Source of the DNA: Thuidium tamariscinum | Taxonomy: Eukaryota; Streptophyta; Bryopsida; Hypnales; Thuidiaceae | Assembly (NCBI GenBank): GCA_947034885.2 | Contig: OX344756.2 | Span: forward strand, 18,224,098 to 18,288,097 | Direction: 5' to 3' | DNA: 64,000 nucleotides | In this document: piece by piece, positions 22,098 through 34,560 of the stretch | Position numbering within the stretch: the stretch's first letter is position 1 | Layout: each line of letters begins with the position of its first letter | Program-made: the position numbers and the translations under genes | The notes under the pieces: generated by a model | Databases searched by the model: none | Told to the model about the DNA's origin: nothing | What the model saw: only the letters and a program-made list of their open reading frames with translations

Positions 22098-25000
22098 ATT
22101 AAAAGAAGAGTACTACAACAATGATGAGAGTGATGGCTTATTTGCATACAAAAGAAGTACCTTGCCATCTCGAGACATTACTATCACTCCTAATTCTTCA
22201 TTTGGATATGGAGACACAATTGTCTTGAGTACAAAGTCACCTTTTATTACTATTTTTGAGGATTCTCATGACATTGATGATGACAACTTGGTTGAAGTTT
22301 TGAATGAGACAAATGGATCTGATGATGATTCAAATTTTCAGATTCCACTATAGAAGAGAGGTAAAATACATTGAATGAAGTCCAATATTAAGCAATCAAG
22401 GGTTCAAAAGAGGTATGATTTCCACCGAAAGTTCCAAACCATATAGGTTGCAAAGTTACCATGGGTTGAAGGAATCATAGCAACGGATGGTATTTTGTAT
22501 ATGATAAGGTGCAAGGTTTGCTTTGCTGATAGGAAGCCATGTATTATGGCTCCCAAGTCTAATACGCTATTTAAACATGATCACAAACGGAGTGCTAAAA
22601 GGACATGCTACAATACAACGTTACATGGAACAATTGTACAACCTTGGAGGCTAGAAAGAAGGATGTGCAGTTTGCGACGTTGTTTCAACTTTTTTTTTAA
22701 TGGTTGTGCCATGACAGAATTTGAGTCTCATCAAGCTCTATACAAATTCCTCCATGTATCTAACCTACCATGTGTTCACTAGTGTGACAATTCAAGATGG
22801 ATTATGGACTTATAGCATCTTATATGTATAAGCAAGTAATGGAGGAAAGAAGGAGGTTGATTGGTTTTGTTAGATTCTTGGCTATCACTATTGACAAGGT
22901 TATGGTAGTTGATAATACCAGTTTCTTTTGTGTCCACGTGTACATAGTATAGGATTGGGTTAGAATTCCATTGTTCATTTCATTGGAACAAGTTGAGTGT
23001 ACTCCAACAGCCAAGAATCTCACTCAACTAATTGTAGGAGCTTTGAAAAGTAAAGGTGGACTAGATGCAAAGGGCGTAGTCAAGAAATTCCTTAGCTTTG
23101 GTGTCAATGGTATTTCTACATTGCAATCCACTCACTCTAGTGTGACTACAGATTTAAAAACATACTCAAAATGTCCTTGGGATACATTGCGTTGTACATT
23201 AATGCAATCTTGCCTTTACAGCCTTGTCAAATCTAAAATATTTGGAAATATTGAGAAACTTCTCTCTGTAACGTATGCTTACTTCTACAAGCATTTGAAG
23301 AAGTTCTACAAATTTAAATAGTTAGCAGAGCGTATTGGGACTAGAGGCCTAAAGATGTTGAGAATTGGAAAGACCTGTTGGATTAGTTTAATCAAAGTAA
23401 CCCTTGCGGTGTCTATTGTCCAAGTATGGGACTCATCTATAAGATGATAACAAACCTCCATGAAAATAACAAGGCTTAGGTGCATTTTTTTGAACTCCCT
23501 CACTTTTTTTTTTGGTTTATGCTTGTTGAATACTATTGTTACCATTGGTGTTTTTTCTTGCTTGAAAGAGTATGTGCACTAGCATTTGATGTTCAAATTC
23601 ATTGGCAAATAGACTTTGGTCTCAGAGAATCCTTTGAAAAATAGTGAAGTAAGTAGAAACTATGAAGATCATTCATATGTCATTTAGAAACACAATTGCA
23701 TACCTTTAGTTCTTATTTCAATGTAAAGTTTTGTTCCATAGAATCGAGTGAATGGAAGAGACAACAACACTCATGTCTTGATATATTTGCATGTTCTAAG
23801 AAGTTTGTAATGAATTGTATATCTTGACAAATTTACATGAAATTCAATCATACTATAGTAATCCTTCATAAGAACTTATGGATTGAGGTTATAATTTGTC
23901 TATTGATGTGTAGCATAGTCAAAGTCTTTTAGTCCCAAATTTTCTATGTAAATCTTATATCACAAAATTTAATTTAATACACTTGAACTTCAACATTGTG
24001 CATGCTTCAACTATATATGCATGCATATGATCTACCAATTTTAGTTCTCTACTAAGTACTTGCGGCTATATGTGTATAGGCTTATCTCATGTTGCTATTG
24101 GATCCATAGACTATTTTGGGAATGTGTGCAATGCTGCCATTACTTGAAGTGATAGACACATTGGTCAATTTTGCTCAAAAAATCAATGTTTACATATGTG
24201 ATTTTGTAGTTGCGGTGAAAGTATGTCAAAGATCTCTCTATCACATGTATGAAGTCAAAGGCACAACTTTTTGCTTTGACAAGTTCTAGAGTTTCAACAA
24301 TCTTCTTGATTGTAGCTACGAGCAAGTTCACATTAAGTGGTTATGCAATGTTAGTGATGACTTTGCTATGCTATCATTTGTTTGTCAGGGCAAGCAAATC
24401 CATGTTGAGCATAAAGGGGCCCCACTTGATCGCGGATTATGGATTGTTTTGCTACAAAAAGTAAAGGCCGAGTGCACTAATAAGTCCACTGCTCATTTTA
24501 GTTCATTCAGTAAGTTATTTGTTTGAATTCATTGCATAAGTTCTTTACATAAGTTTAATGCAAAGGTTTAAGTTGGTTTAGTTCATTGTATAAGTGCATA
24601 GCATTAATTGATAACAATTCAATTCATGTCATGATATATAGCACATCATGATGCAAAAGTTGGTACCATTTCAATATAATGTTTCATTACAGTTCAAGTT
24701 TAGAATTATCATTTCCAATGGTGCTTTTTCTCTAAGCATTGATATTCTACCGATTTTTTAATATGCATGTACTTTTTTGCTTTGCAAGTGCTACAAAGGT
24801 ATTAATCAAAGAGTTAGATGCTTGTTTTCCTGCCCAACATGTTATGAATGCATTTGGCATTCCATACCCTTAAATATTGGTGTATGCCAAATGCAGACAA
24901 AATGTTTGATAAGCCCCTCTAGCCCCTCATGGATGCATATAGATGTGGGAAGATTTTGGGGAAAGAGAGAAAAAACTAATAATTACTCCTATGATTGACC

Positions 25001-25347
25001 GAGAGGCTGACATATCACAACGAGCATTAATTATTCAAAATGTGCATGAAAAACAACTCACATGTTGCCATGCTTCCATCTTACGACATAAATCCATTGA
25101 CCAAAATTTAGTAGGTTCTTGATGGGAACCACAACTTGATGCAAAACTTTGGGAAGTTTTTGAAACTCATAGAAATTGCAATTATACATGTTCTTGGATC
25201 TGTGAAAGATGAATGTTTGTTTTCTAGTGTGGGATTTTTGAAATCCAAGCTACGCAACAACTTAGAGAAGCACATTCAAATTGTAGCAGGGATGTATTTT
25301 CAATGAATTTACAATCTTGAGGACCTATTGTTACTAGTGAGTGTTTG
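22098..25347 (+). pseudogene. Decayed hAT transposase, second copy
   Basis: Diverged relative of the transposase at 3.3-6.7 kb. An acidic N-terminal stretch (about 22098-22353) is followed, in the same frame with stops, by the zinc-binding block at 22495-22640 (CKVC...H...H...C). After a frame change, the core at about 22860-23340 contains IDKVMVVDNTSF, FGVNGIST and TYAYFYKHLKKF, aligned with ADEVTTVDNTSW, FGADGVST and LYAYFCRSHKRH in the first copy. The C-terminal hATC motif survives at 25195-25310 (VLGSVKDECLFSS, FLKSKLRNNLEKH). The second catalytic Asp is Asn here and the CxxH motif is gone. Several stops and frameshifts show it is dead. Element ends were not found. Confidence 0.75.
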
Positions 25348-26339
25348 ATGAGTGGTTTAGATCAAGAGGTCAAGGAAGGCACTTGACTAATACGTAGGTA
25401 GTTTTAGAGATTTGTAGCAATGATAGTTGTTCTTTAGCACATAGAATAGAAAACATTAGCTGGCAGGTAGTTCCATGATGCAGTCATGGCATTGGTTGAG
25501 GTTCTTTTTGTCTTTGAATCCACTATCATGTTTGCTTTATATCTGTTTGTTAATGCCATGTTAAACCGCTATTATAAAATTGACTTAACTTATGGTCATT
25601 GAAGTTCTAAATAGATGTGACCATAGATGTTGCATTGCTAAAGCTTGTAGGTGACGACATTGTAGTATAGTGGCATAGTTGTTTTAAGTTCAAATGTTAC
25701 TAACTGATACTTAGTAGCTTAAAGTAGTACATGTATAAGTGCATGTAGATTTGGGACGCTATGGTGTTCTTTTTTGCAATTGTGTTTATTTTTTTTCTTC
25801 CTTGTTTCAATGAATTTACAAGAGTTTCTAACACTTAGCAGCTAGGGTGGCTTAACTTTGATGTAGGAGCATGATGGTTTAAGCATGCCAATTGTAAGTC
25901 CAATGACCCAAGACTCTTTTTGTATTATCTTATAGGATTTGTTGTTGGATTTGCTAGTTCATGTTCCACTTACATCTGCATGGTTTGTAATGCTAAGTGT
26001 GTCCATTCTTGTAAACACTTTATTTGTCATAGCAAGTTACTTATTGAGGCATCAGTGGGGTTTTGGGAGTGGTGTAGGTGTAGGTGCATTGTCTAGGATG
26101 TTCGAGTCTTTTGTAGGGAGTTAATTAATTAGATGACCTCAATGTCCAATATTACTTTTGGTTTTTCTAACTTTTGCATTGGAGGGTTTTTTTAGGAGAA
26201 TAATGGTACAACATAAAAAAATCATCTGTAGAAAAGTAATTGGACATTGTTAATGTGCACTAGATTTTTTTCATGTCCTTTACAATTTAGTTGACTTCAA
26301 CATTAGAGGAGTGTTTGGAAGGGTGCAGTTGAAGATCAT
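25348..26339. other. Intergenic DNA after hAT remnant
   Basis: No supported gene. A 61-codon hydrophobic frame at 25939-26124 (+) is not recognised. This may be the 3' part of the second hAT element. Confidence 0.4.
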
Positions 26340-26990
26340 ACCAAAAGTAGTGAACTAAATAGTAAATTTGCCACAACTTTTGCATAGGCAAGAAATTTTT
26401 TCTAAAATAGGAGAGGGCTCTAAAACAGTGCGGGCATTTTCAACTATCCAGTAGGACGCACATGCTATGAAATAGATACCCAATTGTGGGAAAATGACCT
26501 CTTCATTACATCAAAGCATGATAAGATTTGGTTTATACTTCAATGGATAGTTTAAAAGCCACAATGGATTCTTTCTTAACTAAGTGGATCTAGATGTCTA
26601 CTAATTTTATTCAAAATAAGAATCAGTGGTTCAACTACCTTCTTATAAATGTTAAAAAATATGAAATAATAATTGATTCAAGCATTCATTTTAGTTCTAG
26701 AAAGGGTCGCATTTAGAAACCATCACTATTACTTTTTACATGTTGCAATGCTAGTTTTTAATAAAACTAGATTTTTTTAAAACTAAGCATGCATGGGTTT
26801 CCAAGGCTTAAGAATCATATATAGGGACCTATGCCAAATTAAGTAATTCATAAATGCTTCAAAAATTATGAAACAACTTGTATTGGATTCCTTGTTTATG
26901 TTTCTTTCATTGCAAAATGAGTGAAACATATTACCATCTAAAAAATACATGATAAAGGTGACCACCCTTAAATGAGCAATTTTTGAGGCT
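26340..26990 (-). repeat. Dispersed repeat R2, inverted copy of the 7.7-9.0 kb repeat
   Basis: The reverse complement aligns through R1 (7740-8258, then 8836-8960) with scattered substitutions and small gaps. It lacks the 575-bp MITE and so gives the empty-site allele of that insertion. Confidence 0.75.
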
Positions 26991-27339
26991 CTACCTTGTA
27001 CTTTACATTATATAAACGACCTACTTGGAAATTTTTGGGAGCATTGGACACTTTTAGAATCTTTTGCAATTTTTTGATTGTTTTAGTTTAGAACCCAATT
27101 TTTTTTAAAATTGGAGTTGATTTGTCAAATTTCATATGTTAATATGCTTATTTGCTTGATTGTGACTAATGTTTAAAAAAGACATCAATCACATTAGTTA
27201 CAATGTACAAAATCTTAGACAATTTTCTATTCAAGGGATTTCCATTGTAATACAAGTTTGTTTATTGATGTTGAAAATATCCTTTATTGAAATTCAATTG
27301 TTTATTCTTTTGAATTGATTTTTCAAAAATTTTATCTAT

Positions 27340-27660
27340 TCTATCCTATCACCTAAAGCACCCCATTTGTCTATCCATCTATCCAACCTTTAGGCCTCTA
27401 CCTCCCATTCTTTGTAGTTTTGTCTTCTATAATGCTTGTTCATCCACCACCCTGTCCAATTGCCTATTTGCCCACCCATCTGACGGGCTATCTAACTGTC
27501 TATCCACTTGCCTATTTGATCAGATAGCCCAATTGCTTGTCCGCACAACCATTGGACGTCTAATTTTCCAAATATCACAGGACTTCTAGCGAGTAGCGGA
27601 CATTGATGTTCAAATTCTGGATGTGACGCAGGACATAATACTAGACGTCCACATGTCCTG
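27340..27660. repeat. C/T-rich low-complexity tract with degenerate short repeats
   Basis: Words such as CTATCCAT, GCCTATTTG and AGATAGCC/GGCTATCT recur, including an inverted pair around 27487-27527. No gene signal. It looks like a decayed minisatellite. Confidence 0.45.
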
Positions 27661-28256
27661 TCAATCCTATATTAGAGAGAGCTTTGAAGTTTGAAGTTTG
27701 AACAAGAAACATGCGTGCCCTTCTGTGGTTTTGACTACTTACGTACCTTCAAGTACAACGCACCTTGTAGTCACTAATTGCACCTCTGTTCTCCAAAAGC
27801 TCAAGTAGCTAGATTGTTCCCTATTTACCGTATAGGTGCATAGAGTCACCATCTAAGACACTCAAGGCATTTCCTCTCTCGTGGCTAGTAGCATCGTCTT
27901 TTCCAAGTAAAATGGTAATGAAGATACCAAACTACTTTGGCACATTCTGCATGAAACTAAATACTGTCCTATAAGCATCAGAACCAACTTTGTCCATGGG
28001 AGGCCGTAGTTGTAGGATGTAGGATGATGCTTCCGGAACCAAACCATCGCTCAATACAATCTTTGGAAGAGCGAGTCACTTAGTGGAAATTTATCTATTT
28101 CTATGACATGGACAATTTGCTACAAGTCTTTTATCATCTACATGAGTTACATTGAATTCAAAAACAAATTATACTTAATACTCCAACTCAAGAACTATCT
28201 CCCAATAATAAGCTCATAGATATTTAAAGCTCATAGATTGATAGGATCAAATAAAT

Positions 28257-28278
28257 ATTATATATATATATATATATT
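28257..28278. repeat. (TA)n microsatellite
   Basis: An uninterrupted run of about ten TA dinucleotides. Confidence 0.9.
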
Positions 28279-28939
28279 GTTCACTTTTAGCTATAGCAAA
28301 TTGAAGTTGTCAACACACGACACTCTTCAATTTCCATCACGGGTCTTCTTGAAAGCCATTGTCAGCGGCTACAACTAGTAGTGTGTGCATATAAATTAAT
28401 GAATTAGAATTTGATTGATTAGAAAACTACCAATATTCTAAACCAAGGACCACAAACTCATGAATGAAATCCAATCTTGCAAGCTTAGTACAAACACACA
28501 TCAATTTGGTTTTACATTGATAGATACTTCTAGGTTGTCAACACACATGTAGTTAAAAGTTGTGACTTCCATGTTCGCAAATTTATAAAATCGAAGTACT
28601 TTGGTTGGTGTATCATAATTTGTGCTACAATTCACATTGCTTTCTCTTTCATTAGGGCTTCAATCATATCTAAATAAAATCAAGAGCAAGGTTTTTGTCA
28701 AATCCATTTTATAACACCATGTTTGCAATTGTCTCCAAAGACCATCACGATAAGTTGGATCATTGTTCAACAATGGTATGAGGATATATGGAGCAATTCT
28801 ACCCAATGAGACTACAATACTAGTATCATAAGACATCATGGTTTCGAAATGATACGTTACAACATAGAACAACAATTGAGAATCAAATCAATGAAAACAA
28901 GAATATAGTTGAGTGAAATAGTTTTTATTATGTGCCTTG

Positions 28940-29150
28940 TAGACAAAGTTCAAAAGAAAATTGCTATGCTACATTGTTTTCAATGCACGTATAGCTAGGG
29001 AGACAAAACTTGTATAGAAAGTTGCTACTCTATGTTGCTTACAATGCACGTACAGCCAGAGAGACAAAACTTACACAAAAACTGCTACACTATGTTGCTT
29101 GCAATACACACACAATTGGTCAAGGAGACAAAATTTACATAGAATTGCTA
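28940..29150. repeat. ~61-bp minisatellite, three to four copies
   Basis: Unit starts at 28940, 29000, 29061 and 29125 (partial), each opening with (T/G)AGACAAA and containing TGCTA(C/T)NCTA...TTGCTTNCAATGCAC. No gene is associated; the open frame through it simply follows the repeat. Confidence 0.8.
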
Positions 29151-29822
29151 GCAAGAGAATTCAAGCAACAACTTCCAAGACATAGCTCCCAAGATGGCAA
29201 GAAATAAAGTGAGAACAAAAGTGTGAGATGAAATTGAATTTTATGTCGTAGAACTGATCTTAAAATACTGTGTTCGTGAATTCAATTTATGCAAGGTTGT
29301 GTTTTGAATTAAATATGGACCGTTGAAATCATGTATTGAATGAATGAGTTTTGGACAAATGTGGTTGAAAAAAAGTAGATGAAATTTAGGTGAAATATTA
29401 GGTGCTCAATTGTAGAAAACAAATCAATTGCACTTTTTGGAGAAACTCACTATAGACAGATTTCCTTTAGTCAAAGTAGTGTTTCATATAGTTTAACTTA
29501 AGTGTCCAAAATCTAATGCTCTAGATATTAGTACACCCCCTTTACTACATGTGCCAACCCCGATGCCAACCCTTTTGTCAACAATCTTTTTGTTGCATTC
29601 ATAGTGAACTAGATTTTCTCTTGGAACTCTTTAAGACTAAAATAATCAGCCTTATAGGATTTTTCATACTTGCAAGCATTTTTGTTTTTGCATTAGTGAT
29701 GAGATTGGCACATGTTTTGTTGAATATCAAGGTTTATGACTACAGTGACATGTCGCAATTTGCCGAAAACTCTTCTATGGATCCACATTATAGACATCAA
29801 GGTACACCTTTGGCCTCTATTA

Positions 29823-30855
29823 CGGTGATTGCAAGAAACACTTCACATTTTTGGCTCAAAAACATTATTTTTGGGCATAGTACTGACAGTACTACGTGAT
29901 CTTGATAGTATAGCACGTCCGACGTGTGCCTACAAATCTCAACCGTCGATTTCGGGCGCTTGCAAATCTAGGCTGTTAGTTCAGTACTATGCAGTACTAT
30001 AGACTACTACAAAGTATTTCACAAGCCACAAGGAGAAAAAAACATTGGAAGGGATTCGAGGCCAACAGGAGATTGTAAGTCCCTAAACGTAGTGAACGTA
30101 GAATCTGTTGCAGAAATGTAGAACTGGCCTTTGCTGACGTGGTTGAGAGTGTGCCACATCATCGACTTTTTTTTGAAAAATAAAATAAAATTTTGGGCTT
30201 CTTTTTGCATTTCACGATGAACTTTTAAAAAAAAATTAATTAATTAATTGCTGACCTAACAGTATCGGGAACAATTTTGGAAACAGGGCTTTTGTAGTCT
30301 CCTGTTGGCCTTGAATCCCCTCTAATGTAGAAGAAAAAGGGTCTGTGGATATTTTTATTTTTAATAATTAAAAAAAATCAAATTTTATTTTTGAGAAATC
30401 CATTTTTCTAAACAAAATTGTGCACACATTGCATTAAAAAATTCCTCTAAATTTTTTTTCCCTCTTCATAGTGTTTGTGCAAAGGAAAGTCACTTTGACC
30501 CCATGTGGACAATAGACATTTTACTATTTTCATAAAAACTCACCATCAATCCTTGAAATGTTAGTAGAACTCCAACTTGTCCAATTTGTGACTTCAAATT
30601 CGGATTTTTGAGTAAAAAATAGGACTAAAACCCCCCAAAATGGACAAAGTAGACAGCCAAATTGGGGGGAATTTAAAAATAGTAAATTAATTTTTAAAAA
30701 TTGAAAAAATTACACAACATATAAAACTTTTGTATGCACCTTCATTCAAAATTTCAAGTTGATAGGGCAAAAGATGCAAAAGTTATGAGCAAAAAAATAC
30801 CTAGTAGAGGTCAAGAGGACAAAAAAAAGGACAAGTGTTTCTTGCAATCACCCAC
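29823..30855. mobile_element. TA-flanked MITE, family B copy 1 (about 1.03 kb)
   Basis: Inverted ends GGTGATTGCAAGAAACACTT and AAGTGTTTCTTGCAATCACC are flanked by TA. The right end, read inward, matches the left end of the element at 38292-39363 through the stretch TTTTTGCTCATAACTTTTGC, so the two copies lie in opposite orientation. It holds a small inverted repeat around 29876-29999 (AGTACT words) that may be a nested element. Non-coding. Confidence 0.7.
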
Positions 30856-31737
30856 TAGCATCACTTCTAGCCTCCACTTTGATGCCACAAGGAATCATGC
30901 TCTGAAGGATCTTGATTCTTCTATGATTTGGATGAATTATAAAGAAAAAATTGGATCTCTTTATAGGAGATCCTAGTTTGTGTAGTAACTTGTTTAAGTC
31001 ATCCAATTTGAGACCATTTGATAGGAATTGGAAAGACACTATTATTGCTTACAAAATTCTTTTAGTCCAATTGCTGATTTGATATTAAAATTCTTAGGGT
31101 TTGCCGATGTTTTGTCTAGGTGGATACTTTGGTAATCACAACTATAGGGTTGGTTTATTCCATTTGATTATTCAATGGCTTCCTTGTTTTGTTTCCATTT
31201 TCTTGTTGCGCTTCTTGTTTGTCTTAGAGTTTGTACTAGTAATTGCTTTAATTTAATCCCTGCAAGTCATTTTCTATATTTCTCACAATCCATAGCTACT
31301 TGTCAGGATTTGGATTTGAGATAGTCTTGTAATGGGACTTTGGTTTTTGTGTCAAGTGAGGCAATCCATTGAGTGGTTTAACTAGGTTGAGGCATCTAGC
31401 ATACTTCCCACCTTGAGATGGAGTGCCTTCTCCTTTCAAGAGCATGAAAAAATTTGCACCCTTCAAAAATTCTAGACAAAACTCTAAGATCCTATTCCTT
31501 CTTTTCCATGGATTCTAATTGCGTGCAATGTTTTATGCTAATATAACCATTAAAGGATTAACCTATAACCACTTATTCAAAGCGTCATTGCCCATGACCC
31601 AATTAGATGCCATTTTTGAACTAGATATGTATGGAAATTTTTATATTTATTTTTCAAAGATGAAATTACATGTCTTCTGTATATTACAACATTTTTAGAC
31701 GTTTTTGTCATGAATTGATTTTTTTTAGAATTCTTAA

Positions 31738-32313
31738 CCCTTTAAGGATTGGTTGACTAGTGTTTGGTTGATTTTTGGTTTTTTTTGTCTGTTATTGTTT
31801 ATAGAATATCTCATTTCAAAAAACCCAGATAACAACGCAATAAGAATATCTTTGTATACTAATAACAAAGCCAATTTCAAGGAAATGGGTGCAAAGATGC
31901 ATTATCTATGCTTGTTTAAACTTGAATTACCCACCCCTTCAGATATAAAATATTGCAAAAAAATATATCATGAATGTAAAAGATGACTACTTATATATAT
32001 GAAAGAATTGGTTAGAAGGTTTAAGATCGATTTCTAGAGCATTTAGTGAAATTTATGCCCAATTGTAGCAAACCATATTTAACAACAATGCCAAAGGCTA
32101 TTTGCAACACATCAATCTTTGAAGATTAATTACAAAGATGTGAACTATTGGATCACTTTCATTATTTGTCTAGTTGAAGGATTTTCTTTATAGAACCAAC
32201 TGATACCATTTGTTTTAGAATTACATCCATAAATTGGTCACAAAATCAGACTTTTCAGAAATCATATATCGAAATTGTGCCCACTCCAATAATCAACCAC
32301 AGTTCTTAAAGGG
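31738..32313. mobile_element. TTAA-flanked MITE, CCCTTTAA type (576 bp)
   Basis: Flanked by TTAA at 31734-31737 and 32314-32317. The ends, read inward, are CCCTTTAAGGATTGGTTGA and CCCTTTAAGAACTGTGGTTG. A TTAA target with a CCCTTT terminus is typical of piggyBac elements. There is no transposase inside; the 77-codon frame at 31753-31986 is AT-rich and unrecognised. Confidence 0.65.
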
Positions 32314-32829
32314 TTAAAGAAAAGTAAAGAAAAATCACATCAAATGAAAAATGATTTCAAAAAAATCTCAAAATTTCACCATGTGTGTATATTATACTAT
32401 CCAATAGTATAATATAAACCCAATTTCCATGTCATTTTATAATTAGAATTGAATAGACATTGAAAATAGATCCAAAGTTCAAAATTTTAATTAGAATAGA
32501 AACTAGAGTAGATGAACTGATGAACTTCATTCTTTTAGTTAAGCTCAAAGTTTTTAAAAAAACATTTTTGTGGAGAAATTTCAGATTTAGAACTAGAAGT
32601 AGCAACTTCCAAAAATACACTAAAATTGCATATTTTGTAATTCATTTTGTTTGCTAACTTTTCATATACATGAAGACAAACACTAGCAAGACTACAAACT
32701 CTATTAGGTACTCTTGATAACCCTCCATGAAAGGTCAACTAGCAAAAAATGGATGAAGCGTTACTTTGAGGCTTTCTCTAGATCACCTTCTAATCATCTA
32801 AAGCCATGAATTGGCGTCGACAACATTAA

Positions 32830-33781
32830 CCCTTTACGACTTAAAGTCCCTAAAAGCACCTTTGCTTTTCAAGCCTTATAAATCTACATGTCATTAAGGT
32901 ATGAAAATCTCAACTATATAATCTTGTAGTGTGCATACTGTAGATGATGTGGATCAAATTTGGATTCATTTGACTACATAGATTGCAAGACTATAATGTT
33001 TTAGCCTTTTAGGGTTGAAAAAAGATATTGAAATTTTCCTAAAGACACATGTGGAGGTGAAATTTGATTTCTAAACCTAATCAAATGAAAAAACTTCAAA
33101 CCAAAAAGTGCTTTGAAATCAACATATAAATACACTAGTGAAAAAAATCCATTCAATTGTCTCACTGTGTTTGCAAAATGACTTTGAAATGTTAAAAAAA
33201 TAGGAAGTAGGGTGCAAAAAACACGTCTACGGTTGAACCTCCTTCTTTAAAAAATTATTAAACGCAAACACAATATGAAGAAGAAAGAAGTTGCCAAAGT
33301 TCATTGTAATCCAAAAATGTCCAGATTTTGAGCTTTGAATTGCTCCCAAACATTCACCAAAGCAACTTGAATTGCCATGAAAATTTCACGACAATAACTA
33401 CACTTCTATAGGAATATAATCCAACAAGTTTTTATTGAAAACAAACATTGGATTTATGAGATACAAGTTTTTGATGTTGCAACCATCAACTACAATTTGG
33501 TGAATTTAAATTGTACCCATGATTTTTTTTCTTAAACTTATAGACGATTTCCATTGCAAAAGGATAACCTGTGAACTTTGATTGGCTCTCAAAAACTCTT
33601 TGAATCTTGCATTGATCTAGAAAAAAAAAACTTACCACAAAAACTAGACTAGTATGTGCAACTTTTCCAACAAGTTTTATTGAATTTGGACCTTGGATGC
33701 AAAAGTTACAGAACTTTGAATTGGATCGCCTAAGTAGGTGAAAACACATTTCATCCCCTTAGGCGGTGAGGGGTTAAAGGG
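32830..33781. mobile_element. TTAA-flanked MITE, CCCTTTAM type (952 bp)
   Basis: TTAA at 32826-32829 and 33782-33785. The inward ends are CCCTTTACGACTTAAAG and CCCTTTAACCCCTCACCG, so only about 7-8 terminal bases match. A second TTAA lies 8 bp inside the right end. Non-coding interior. It could also be two overlapping elements. Confidence 0.5.
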
Positions 33782-34059
33782 TTAAACATATTCTTTGGTA
33801 CTTCTATAGACATTGTCATGCCTAGTAAGTGTCATGTCTTGTAATAATGCTTCTAAATTACCCAAATACTAGAGTAATTTTCATGTATACTACCCTACAT
33901 GAAGGTTAGATTTGGTAGAAACTTAGTCATTTTGGGGGGGGAAATGACATGTATCATCTTGTGAGCGGTTTGAAGTGACATGAACTTTTGGGAGCCTAAC
34001 ATGGAAATTCAAATTTTGCACTTGGTTGCCAAATTAGACCTTCATGTATAGTAGTGAGC

Positions 34060-34560
34060 CTTGTGTTGTTGCCATAGTCCAAATAAAAGTAAAAGTAGTT
34101 TTCTAATATTTTAGTTCATTCAAAAACTTTTTCATTATTACTTGGAATGCCATAAAACAAAGCTCATGCACCCCTCTTGGCCAAGAGCTTTCCGATGGTA
34201 CCAAGAACACGACCAAGGGACACATAGCTTGAGAGATTTCAACATAACAAACAAACAAAACAAAACAAACATCCTATATTAAGGTATAGATTATTACAAG
34301 TCTTCCCTGTACCTTGGTTGCAATCGAAATTAAAATAAAAGTCATTTTCTAATTTTCTTTAGTTCATAGAAGCTTTTTAATTCAATAACTTTCGCACTAT
34401 AGTTCGAAATGTCACAACACAAAGCTTGTGCACCCAATCCTTGCCAGAAGTTTTCTAACAATAATAAATAGTCAATTAGAGGAAGCATTAGGTTGAGATC
34501 TCATTGTCATTGTAACAAACTAACAACCTAATTTAAAGGGAGAGATGGATAATAGATTTA
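34060..34560 (+). repeat. Tandem pair of a ~245-bp dispersed repeat C
   Basis: Two adjacent diverged units share AAGTNNTTTTCTAAT, AACACAAAGCTTGTGCACCC (first unit ...AAAGCTCATGCACCC) and TTTCAACATAACAAA-type words. A third copy lies at about 38205-40830 and is split by two transposon insertions. Confidence 0.7.

Noticed and set aside
28930-29150. CRISPR-like array
   Set aside because: The units are contiguous minisatellite copies without unique spacers, in a plant nuclear context.
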